Shown here piece by piece: positions 1 through 5,537 of a stretch of DNA of 5,537 nt. A program made the translations under genes and the position numbers. The notes beneath the pieces are model-generated. The model was not told the DNA's origin. It worked only from the letters and a program-made list of their open reading frames with translations, and made no database searches. Position 1 is the first letter of the stretch. Every line of letters starts with the position of its first letter. The DNA is from an uncultured Clostridia bacterium (GTDB taxonomy: Bacteria > Bacillota > Clostridia > Christensenellales > Aristaeellaceae): assembly GCA_934615145.1 (NCBI GenBank), contig CAKTTM010000135.1, positions 1 to 5,537 on the forward strand, given 5' to 3'.

Positions 1-635
1 TTTCGGAAGGTGGCAGCCGTCTGCTCCCTGGCGAACCGCAGCCTGTCGCGCCGCGTCAGCGTGGGCGAATCGATGTCGACGCTGCCGGCGGTGAAGATAA
101 AGGCCTCCACATGCTTTTCCATCCCCAGCCTCTCGATGATGGTGCCGCCGGTGACCGCGATGACCAGGCCCAGCAGCACATAGAGCGCGGCGATCTTCCA
201 GCCGAATATGCTCATCAGCAGCAGCAGGGAGCCCAGGTCCACCATGGGCGAGGAGATCAGGAAGGAAAAGGTCACCCCCAGTGGCAGGCCGGCGCTGGTA
301 AAGCCGATGAACAGCGGGATGGAGGAACAGGAGCAAAAGGGCGTCACCGTGCCCAGCAGGGCTGCCACCGTGTTGGCGCCGATGCCGCGGAAGCGGCCCA
401 GGATCCGGCGGCTGCGCTCAGGCGGGAAATAGCTCTGGATATAGCTGATCGAAAATATCAGCACGCACAGCAGGATGACAATCTTGATGACATCGTAGAC
501 GAAAAACTGCAGGCTGCCCACCCAGCGGTTGCTGATGTCCAGGCCCAGCGCCGAAAGGCCTGCGCCAATCAGGTCGCTTAGCCACCTCATCCCCAGGATC
601 TGATACTGTATAAAGTCCCACAGCGAGCTTAGCAC
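1..635 (-). CDS. ArsP/UPF0718-family permease (predicted metal/metalloid efflux), C-terminus cut off by window edge
   Basis: An integral membrane permease of the PF03773 (ArsP_1, formerly DUF318) family, read from a GTG at 635 through 211 complete codons and off the left edge. The hallmark is TPFCSCSSIPLFIGF at about residues 98-112, with cysteines C101 and C103. It is followed by a glycine- and serine-rich helix that ends in SSPMVD (about 128-133). Hydrophobic segments lie near residues 42-66, 86-100, 105-127, 134-144 and 147-163. A hydrophilic cytoplasmic-type stretch begins near 165, where the second half of a typical protein of about 300-350 residues would start. Known members include ArsP, which exports trivalent organoarsenicals, and relatives annotated as Cu/Zn efflux permeases. 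It starts 42 nt after an ArsR-type repressor gene, with no terminator between, so co-transcription and export of the metal sensed by that repressor are inferred. The start is uncertain because the Shine-Dalgarno spacing is long; the family call is firm, the substrate is not. Confidence 0.88.
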   Translation of the reverse strand, partial: MLSSLWDFIQYQILGMRWLSDLIGAGLSALGLDISNRWVGSLQFFVYDVIKIVILLCVLIFSISYIQSYFPPERSRRILGRFRGIGANTVAALLGTVTPFCSCSSIPLFIGFTSAGLPLGVTFSFLISSPMVDLGSLLLLMSIFGWKIAALYVLLGLVIAVTGGTIIERLGMEKHVEAFIFTAGSVDIDSPTLTRRDRLRFAREQTAATFR

Positions 636-648
636 GATGATCCAGTCA

Positions 649-654
649 CTCCTT
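649..654 (-). promoter_or_regulatory. Shine-Dalgarno for the permease gene (unusually distant)
   Basis: AAGGAG on the minus strand lies 13 nt before the GTG at 635. This is longer than the usual 5-9 nt, but no other ATG, GTG or TTG in the permease frame lies between this site and the GTG. Reading further upstream in the same frame soon meets the TGA that ends the arsR-like gene. The GTG is therefore the best available start. Confidence 0.55.
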
Positions 655-677
655 ACAGGTAAAAAATATGGCTGGCC

Positions 678-977
678 TCAGTCACAGCGGCAGCTGCCCG
701 CATTGGGCGTGCAAGACAGTGCGGCGATATAGGCCTTGAAGGCCGCCAGCGCGGCGCAGTTGATGGCGTAATAGTTCCACTTGCCCTCGCGGCGCACATC
801 CACCAGGCCGCTGTCGGTCAGCAGCTTCATGTGATAGGAAAGCGTGGGCTGGGTGATCTCAAAGGCCTCCAGCAGCCGGCAGGCGCAGTTTTCGCCCTCG
901 GCCAGCATCTGGATGATCTGCAGCCGGTTGGCATCGCTCAAGCACTTGCAGATCAGCGCCGCATCGATGGTGTTCAT
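678..977 (-). CDS. ArsR/SmtB-family metal-responsive repressor, cysteine-rich
   Basis: A winged-helix repressor of 99 residues that should bind its own promoter as a dimer and release it when metal or metalloid binds. The recognition helix region is ITQPTLSYHMKLLTDSGLV (residues 41-59), followed by the wing VRREGKWNYYAIN (61-73). The ligand motif CAC (C31 and C33) sits just before the helix-turn-helix, in the position of the ELCVCDL motif of ArsR and CadC. Further cysteines are C10, C12, C74, C89, C96 and C98, making eight in 99 residues. The ATG at 977 was chosen because AAGGAGG precedes it at normal spacing and because the upstream in-frame GTG at 1022 would lie upstream of the predicted transcription start. 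It is the first gene of a two-gene unit with the permease downstream. As(III)/Sb(III), methylated arsenicals, or Cd/Pb/Zn are plausible ligands; the sequence alone does not decide. Confidence 0.92.
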   Translation of the reverse strand: MNTIDAALICKCLSDANRLQIIQMLAEGENCACRLLEAFEITQPTLSYHMKLLTDSGLVDVRREGKWNYYAINCAALAAFKAYIAALSCTPNAGSCRCD

Positions 978-981
978 AGGC

Positions 982-988
982 CCTCCTT
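982..988 (-). promoter_or_regulatory. Shine-Dalgarno that fixes the repressor start
   Basis: AAGGAGG on the minus strand ends 4 nt before the ATG at 977. This supports that ATG over the in-frame GTG at 1022, which would add 15 residues (ending GGP before the Met) that do not resemble the family's N-terminus. Confidence 0.85.
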
Positions 989-991
989 GAG

Positions 992-1007
992 ATAGATGAT
1001 TATCTAT
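992..1007. promoter_or_regulatory. Probable ArsR-type operator palindrome (proximal)
   Basis: A perfect 6-bp inverted repeat, ATAGAT and ATCTAT, is separated by 4 bp. It is AT-rich against a GC-rich background. It lies between the predicted -10 element and the Shine-Dalgarno of the repressor gene, covering the expected transcription start near 1006. ArsR/SmtB operators are typically AT-rich imperfect palindromes in this position, so autorepression is inferred. Confidence 0.65.
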
Positions 1008-1009
1008 GC

Positions 1010-1020
1010 GATAGCCTATC
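1010..1020. promoter_or_regulatory. Second palindrome overlapping the -10 region
   Basis: GATAG and CTATC form a 5-bp inverted repeat around one central base and cover the predicted -10 hexamer at 1013-1018. It shares the ATAG/CTAT core with the neighbouring palindrome at 992-1007. It could be a second half-operator for the same repressor or part of one extended site. Its short length makes it less certain than the proximal palindrome. Confidence 0.45.
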
Positions 1021-1041
1021 ACTCGGGCGGGCCTCTGTCAA
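1013..1041 (-). promoter_or_regulatory. Sigma70-type promoter of the repressor-permease unit
   Basis: A consensus -35 hexamer TTGACA (1036-1041) is followed by a 17-bp spacer and a weak -10, TAGGCT (1013-1018), which matches TATAAT at three of six positions. Transcription would start near 1006 and give a short leader of about 30 nt before the ATG at 977. The promoter lies just downstream of the terminator of the preceding operon, and its -10 region is covered by a palindrome, as expected for steric repression. Confidence 0.65.
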
Positions 1042-1054
1042 TAGCTTGGGGCGC

Positions 1055-1091
1055 AGAGAAAAGCGCCCATCCGGGATAGCCGGAGGGCGCT
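1055..1091 (-). terminator. Rho-independent terminator of the transporter/TM2 operon
   Basis: On the minus strand, AGCGCCC-TCCGG pairs with CCGGA-T-GGGCGCT: 12 base pairs with one bulged base and a 5-nt loop. A T-rich tail (TTTTCTCT) follows, whose first T also closes the stem. The hairpin begins about 20 nt after the stop codon of the TM2-domain gene and ends 13 nt before the -35 of the repressor promoter. It therefore insulates the two transcription units. Confidence 0.85.
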
Positions 1092-1110
1092 CATCGGGTG
1101 TCTTGTGTGG

Positions 1111-1485
1111 TCACAGCAGCTTGCGCCCCCATTTATCGGTGGAGGCGCCCAGCAGGATGATGAATATATCCACCACCCAGCCGATGCCAAACAGGCCAAA
1201 GCTGAGCAGGTAGAGGATGCCAGCGCCCACCTTGCCGACATAGAACTTGTGCAGGCCCAGAAAGCCAAAGCACAGGCAGAGGAAGAGGGCCACCCAGCGG
1301 CTCTTGACCGAACGCGCGGGCCAGGCCGGCGCCTCGTGCACGGTGTTGTATACATTGACCACCACCGGCTGAGCGGGCTGGGCAGGGGCGCTCTGCTGTG
1401 GGTGCAGCGCGGGCGGATAGAAGCCGCAGTAGGGGCACTGCCTTTTCTGCAGATCGACATTGGCCCCGCAGCGCTCACAGATCAT
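1111..1485 (-). CDS. Zinc-ribbon plus TM2-domain small membrane protein
   Basis: A 124-residue protein with three parts. Residues 1-21 form a zinc ribbon with two CxxC knuckles (C3/C6 and C17/C20). Residues 22-60 are a Pro/Ala/Gln-rich, probably disordered linker. Residues 63-124 are a TM2 domain (PF05154): one membrane helix (about 64-77), the conserved turn GLHKFYVGK (77-85), and a second helix (about 88-113) containing the family's WxxD-type motif (WVVD, 103-106). Proteins of this architecture are common in Firmicutes, and their biochemical role is not well established. The ATG at 1485 has AGGAG 6 nt upstream. The gene follows the nupQ-like permease after 22 nt and is closed by its own terminator, so it is probably the last gene of the transporter operon. 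No transport role can be read from the sequence. Domain assignment is strong; function is unknown. Confidence 0.9.
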   Translation of the reverse strand: MICERCGANVDLQKRQCPYCGFYPPALHPQQSAPAQPAQPVVVNVYNTVHEAPAWPARSVKSRWVALFLCLCFGFLGLHKFYVGKVGAGILYLLSFGLFGIGWVVDIFIILLGASTDKWGRKLL

Positions 1486-1507
1486 GCCTGGCTCCTTTCA
1501 GCGATGG

Positions 1508-2490
<983 letters not shown>

Positions 2491-2494
<4 letters not shown>

Positions 2495-3618
2495 GCTTGG
2501 TCCTCCTGCTCCAGGTCCTGACGCTCCAGCCTGCTTTGCTTTTGCCGCCTGATGCGGCCCAGTATCTCGCGCATCAGCAGTGAGAAGGCGCTGAGATAAA
2601 TGATGGCCGCGATGATGATGTCGATGATCTCCTTGGCAAACTCCGGCTGCAGCGCCTCCCCGCCCACCTGGATATAGCCGATGAAGAGAGAGGAAAAGAT
2701 GGTGCCGATGGGATGGCTGGCCGCCAGCAGCGCGATGGGGATGCCGTTAAAGCCCATGGTCAGCAGGTGCTTGCCCAGGGTGAACTGCGCCGTGCCGCTT
2801 AAGTAATACAGCCCGCCGCCCAGGCCGGACAGCGCGCCTGCGATGATCATCGACAGCACGATGTTGCGCTTGTCGTTGATGCCGGCGTAGCGGCTGGCGT
2901 TGCGGTTGTGCCCGCAGGCCTTGAGCTCGTAGCCAAAGGTGGTCTTCTGCAGCACATACCACATGATGATGGCCACGATGATGGCCAGGAAGATGGCGAT
3001 GTTCATGTAGTTGGAGCCCATGATCTCGTCCAGGCCCAGCTTGGGCAGTATCGCCGACTCATTGGCCGCCTTCAGCGCCGCTGTGCGGTCCTTGTTGATG
3101 GCGCCCCAGGCGTTGGCCAGCATGCGGGGCGAGTTGTAGAGGAAGAGATTGCAGCCAAACAGGCCTATCCAGTTGAACATGATGGCCGTGATGACCTCAT
3201 TGACATTGAACAGCGCCTTGCACAGCCCCGGGATGGCGCCCCAGAGCGCGCCGCCGATCATGCCCAGCACCAGGCAAAGGTACCAGGGCAGCTGCCAGAG
3301 GATGGCGCCCACGAGCGCGAAGACAGCGCCCACGGTGTATTGCCCGGTGGCCCCGATGTTGAACAAACCTGTCTTGAAGGCAAAGCCCACCGACAGGCCG
3401 GTCATCAGCAGCGGTGCCGCGGTGTAGAGCACCTTGGCCACGCGGTCGGGCGAGCGTAGGCCGGTGAAGACGATGTTGCCAAAGCCGTACAGCGCCTTAT
3501 CAGCGTTGAAGACCAGCAGCAGCAGGAAGCCCACCAGCAGCCCAGCACCAATGGATATCAGCGAGGCCAGTATGTTGTCCGCGCCCCGTATCTGAAAGCG
3601 CCTTGTCTTGCCCTGCAT
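2491..3618 (-). CDS. nupP: Nucleoside ABC transporter permease, NupP-like (BPD_transp_2 family)
   Basis: The first membrane subunit of the importer, 375 residues. A short basic N-terminus (GKTRRFQIR) precedes a first helix at about 17-37. Family motifs are FKTGLFNIGATGQYTVGA (81-98), NVNEVITAIMFNWIG (138-152), and the coupling loop GYELKACGHNRNASRYAGI (229-247), the counterpart of the EAA loop that docks on the ATPase. Further helices lie near 63-80, 93-130, 205-223, 253-274, 290-318 and 330-350. A loop of about 40 residues at 163-203 may face outside. The C-terminal 25 residues are highly charged (RIRRQKQSRLERQDLEQEDQ). The ATG at 3618 directly abuts the stop codon of the ATPase gene. Its Shine-Dalgarno AAGGAGG (3627-3633) lies inside the ATPase coding sequence, pointing to coupled translation. 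It forms a heterodimer with the nupQ product by family precedent. Confidence 0.93.
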
Positions 3619-5163
3619 TTATATGGCCTCCTTCTGCGCGGCCTGCTGGCGCTTGGCGCCGGCCATGTACAGCCCCAGCTCCTGCACGGAGACGCTGCGC
3701 GGGTCAAACTCGCCCACGATCTCGCCCTCGTACATCACCAGGATGCGGTCAGACACATTCATGACCTCCTCCAGCTCCAGGCTGACCAGCAGCACCGCCT
3801 TGCCGGCGTCGCGCTGGGCCACCAGCTGCTGGTGGATGTACTCGATCGCGCCCACGTCCAGGCCGCGGGTGGGCTGCACCGCCACCAGCAGCTCGCCCTT
3901 CTTATCCATCTCGCGGGCCACGATGGCCTTTTGCTGGTTGCCGCCGGACATGCTGCGCGCGATGGTCTGCGGCCCCTGGCCGCTGCGCACATCGTACTGC
4001 TTGATCAGGCGATTGGCGTAGTCGCGCACCGCGCCCTTCTTGATGCGGCCGCCGCTTTGGAATTCCGGCTCCCAGTAGCGCTGCAGCACCAGGTTGTCCT
4101 CCAGGCTGAAGTCCAGCACCAGGCCGTGCTTGTGCCTGTCCTCAGGGATATGGCTCATGCCCAGCACGCTGCGGCTGCGGATGGGCATGCCCATCATCTC
4201 CTGCCCCATCAGCTTCATGCTGCCGGCGCTGGCCTTTTCAAGGCCGGTGAGTGCTGACACAAACTCGGTCTGCCCATTGCCCTCGATGCCGGCCAGGCAG
4301 AGGATCTCGCCCCGCCGTACCGAGAAGCTGACATCCCGCACGGCGTCCTTCTTGTGCAGCCGGGAGGGCACGGACAGGCCCTTGACCTGCAGCACCGTGT
4401 CCCCAGGCGCCCGCTCCATCTTCTCCACTGAGAAGCTGATGTCGCGGCCCACCATCATGCGGCTGAGCTCTTCCTTGCTGGTGTCTGCGATGTCCACGGT
4501 GCCGATCAGCTTGCCCTTGCGCAGCACGGTGCAGCGGTCGGCCACCGCCATGATCTCATTGAGCTTGTGGGTGATAAACAGGATGGACTTGCCCTCCTTG
4601 GCAAAGCCGCGCATCACAGCCATCAGCTCGTCGATCTCCTGGGGCGTCAGCACCGCGGTGGGCTCGTCAAATATCAATATCTCGTTGTCGCGGTAGAGCA
4701 TCTTGAGGATCTCCACCCGCTGCTGCATGCCCACTGATATGTCCTCGATCAGGGCGTCGGGATCCACCTTGAGGCCATAGCTTTCGCTCAGGCGCAGCAC
4801 CTTCTTGCGCGCCTCGTCCTTGACCAGCACGCCGCCCTTGGTCTCTTCCGCGCCCAGGATGATGTTGTCCAGCACCGAAAAGACCTCCACCAGCTTGAAG
4901 TGCTGGTGCACCATGCCGATGTGCAGGGCGTTGGCGTCATTGGGGCTGTGGATGCGGACGGGCTGGCCATCCTTCAGGATGCTCCCCTTCTCGGGCTGGT
5001 ACAGGCCAAACAGCACGCTCATCAGCGTGGATTTGCCCGCGCCATTCTCGCCAAGCAGGGCGTGTATCTCGCCGCGCCTTAGCCGCAGCGTGATGTCGTC
5101 ATTGGCGCGGATGCCAGGGAACTCCTTGGTGATGCCCAGCATCTCGATGACGTAGTCGCTCAT
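3619..5163 (-). CDS. nupO: Nucleoside ABC transporter ATPase, NupO-like, two nucleotide-binding domains
   Basis: A cytoplasmic ATPase of 514 residues with two ABC domains in one chain, as in RbsA and YufO/NupO. Domain 1 has Walker A GENGAGKST (38-46), the Q-loop HQHF (86-89), a variant signature SVGMQQR (143-149), Walker B ILIFDEP (162-168) and the switch histidine H199. Domain 2 has a Walker A lacking the lysine (AGIEGNGQTE, 291-300), an intact signature MSGGNQQK (405-412), a Walker B ending VQPTRGLD instead of DEP (429-436), and Ser in place of the switch His (about 461). Intact Walker A of domain 1 pairs with intact signature of domain 2, so only one of the two composite sites should hydrolyse ATP, as is usual for this subfamily. 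The ATG at 5163 follows AAAGGGAGA. The gene lies 127 nt after the binding-protein gene and abuts nupP. Ribose-type importers have similar ATPases, but the two-permease, BMP-linked context favours nucleosides. Confidence 0.95.
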   Translation of the reverse strand: MSDYVIEMLGITKEFPGIRANDDITLRLRRGEIHALLGENGAGKSTLMSVLFGLYQPEKGSILKDGQPVRIHSPNDANALHIGMVHQHFKLVEVFSVLDNIILGAEETKGGVLVKDEARKKVLRLSESYGLKVDPDALIEDISVGMQQRVEILKMLYRDNEILIFDEPTAVLTPQEIDELMAVMRGFAKEGKSILFITHKLNEIMAVADRCTVLRKGKLIGTVDIADTSKEELSRMMVGRDISFSVEKMERAPGDTVLQVKGLSVPSRLHKKDAVRDVSFSVRRGEILCLAGIEGNGQTEFVSALTGLEKASAGSMKLMGQEMMGMPIRSRSVLGMSHIPEDRHKHGLVLDFSLEDNLVLQRYWEPEFQSGGRIKKGAVRDYANRLIKQYDVRSGQGPQTIARSMSGGNQQKAIVAREMDKKGELLVAVQPTRGLDVGAIEYIHQQLVAQRDAGKAVLLVSLELEEVMNVSDRILVMYEGEIVGEFDPRSVSVQELGLYMAGAKRQQAAQKEAI

Positions 5164-5190
5164 GATCTCTCCCTTTCAGGACAAGTTGCG

Positions 5191-5221
5191 CATGCGCCCA
5201 CCCCAAGTGGGCAGGCGCATG
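5191..5221 (-). other. Hairpin upstream of the ATPase gene
   Basis: The inverted repeat GCCCAC/GTGGGC (5196-5201 and 5207-5212) with a 5-nt loop is extended by CATGC/GCATG (5191-5195 and 5217-5221), with a 4-nt bulge on one side. No T-run follows on either strand, so it is not a standard terminator. It ends about 15 nt before the ATPase Shine-Dalgarno region (5168-5176). It is probably an mRNA structure that tunes decay or translation of the downstream genes. Confidence 0.6.
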
Positions 5222-5250
5222 AGAATGGGGCTAACGCCTCAATCGAAGTC

Positions 5251-5281
5251 AGGGGCTGCCCCAATGAGTGAGGCAGCCCCT
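5251..5281 (-). other. Strong hairpin just after the binding-protein stop codon
   Basis: A perfect 10-bp, mostly G-C stem, AGGGGCTGCC/GGCAGCCCCT, with an 11-nt loop. It begins 9 nt after the TAA of the binding-protein gene. The minus-strand sequence after the stem (GACTTCGATTG) has no T-run, so complete rho-independent termination is unlikely. Stable stem-loops at this place in ABC operons often protect the upstream binding-protein mRNA and lower expression of the membrane genes; that role is inferred here. Confidence 0.65.
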
Positions 5282-5290
5282 GTGTGTTAC

Positions 5291-5537
5291 TTAGTTCTGG
5301 TAGTCCACCGTGGTCACTTCCACCGCGGGCTCCACATCGATGGCGGGGGAGACGACGACGCTCTCGTCCTTGAGCTTGGCGTAGAGCTCGTTGTACTCAT
5401 CCTGGGTGTACTTGGCAAAGCGCCAGCTGCCTTCGACCGTGGGCAGGCCCACGCCGTCCACCTTGGCGCCCAGGGTGTCCACCTTACCCTGCATGTCCTC
5501 GGGCAGCTTGCCGCCGTTGTCATAGAAGGCGGTCAGC
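5291..5537 (-). CDS. BMP/PnrA-family nucleoside-binding lipoprotein, C-terminal fragment
   Basis: The last 81 complete codons of a gene entering from the right edge, in frame from LTAFYDNGGKLPEDMQGK to the end TTVDYQN and a TAA stop. An internal Met (5494) is not the start, because the frame stays open to the edge. It is assigned as the extracytoplasmic substrate-binding subunit for three reasons: it lies immediately upstream of the ATPase and two permeases, which is the conserved order in BMP-NupOPQ systems. The soluble charged composition fits a periplasmic-binding-type fold. The ending in a VDYxx peptide resembles clostridial BMP proteins. The signal peptide, lipobox cysteine and ligand-binding residues lie outside the window, so substrate cannot be judged from this fragment. 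In the family, PnrA and BmpA bind purine and other nucleosides outside the membrane and deliver them to the permeases. The operon promoter must lie further right. Confidence 0.82.
   Translation of the reverse strand, partial: LTAFYDNGGKLPEDMQGKVDTLGAKVDGVGLPTVEGSWRFAKYTQDEYNELYAKLKDESVVVSPAIDVEPAVEVTTVDYQN

Noticed and set aside
111..581. Plus-strand open frame of 156 codons over the permease
   Set aside because: The composition (Gln, Asp, His, Ala) is that of an antisense shadow. The minus strand encodes the TPFCSCSS permease continuously from 635 to the edge.
978..1022. Earlier GTG start for the ArsR-family repressor
   Set aside because: It would lie upstream of the predicted transcription start, lacks a Shine-Dalgarno, and adds residues that do not fit the family. 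The ATG at 977 has AAGGAGG at the right distance.
1038..1478. Alternative minus-strand frames over the TM2 gene
   Set aside because: They show Ser, Arg and Pro bias and no domain, whereas the chosen frame has paired CxxC knuckles and a full TM2 motif; one of them also runs through the terminator.
2908..3459. Plus-strand open frame of 183 codons opposite the nupP-like permease
   Set aside because: Same antisense composition bias; no good ribosome-binding site or family motif, and it lies wholly inside a well-supported gene.
3832..4696. Overlapping plus-strand open frames opposite the ATPase gene
   Set aside because: They are rich in His, Ala, Leu or Ser with no domain logic, and the opposite strand carries every expected ABC motif in order.
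5164..5290. Possible internal promoter or riboswitch in the gap before the ATPase gene
   Set aside because: TTGAGG-like hexamers occur but no acceptable -10 follows at 16-18 bp. At 127 nt with two simple hairpins it does not match a purine or other riboswitch core that I can recognise.

Overview
All seven genes in this window lie on the minus strand, so transcription runs from high to low coordinates. The DNA is clearly GC-rich (around 60% by eye, not computed). Most genes have strong AGGAGG-type Shine-Dalgarno sequences at normal spacing. The transporter genes resemble the Nup/Yuf nucleoside system of Bacillus and its clostridial relatives. Together this suggests a GC-rich Firmicute, probably a clostridial or gut-type anaerobe; the species cannot be fixed from the sequence.

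Region 1 (5537 down to about 1111) is a transporter operon. In transcription order it has the C-terminal end of a BMP/PnrA-family substrate-binding lipoprotein (cut by the window edge), a 127-nt gap with two strong hairpins, a double-domain ABC ATPase (nupO-like), and two multispanning permeases (nupP-like and nupQ-like). The last three are packed tightly: the ATPase stop abuts the nupP start, and nupP and nupQ overlap by 4 nt. The binding protein would capture a nucleoside outside the cell, the two permeases would form the channel, and the ATPase would power import. A small zinc-ribbon plus TM2-domain membrane protein follows nupQ after 22 nt and looks like the last gene of the transcript. 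A rho-independent terminator ends it at 1055-1091.

Region 2 (1041 down to 1) is a separate metal/metalloid-response unit. A sigma70-type promoter, covered by two adjacent palindromes, drives a cysteine-rich ArsR/SmtB-family repressor of 99 residues. After 42 nt comes a permease of the ArsP/UPF0718 family with the hallmark TPFCSCSS motif, truncated by the left window edge. The layout fits a self-regulated efflux cassette for a thiophilic metal or metalloid.

No RNA genes, mobile elements, CRISPR arrays or plus-strand genes were found, and no gene-free stretch exceeds 130 bases. Most of the content belongs to known families. The most interesting points are the eight-cysteine ArsR repressor with its double palindrome, the TM2 gene attached to a nucleoside-transporter operon, and the double hairpin between the binding-protein and ATPase genes.
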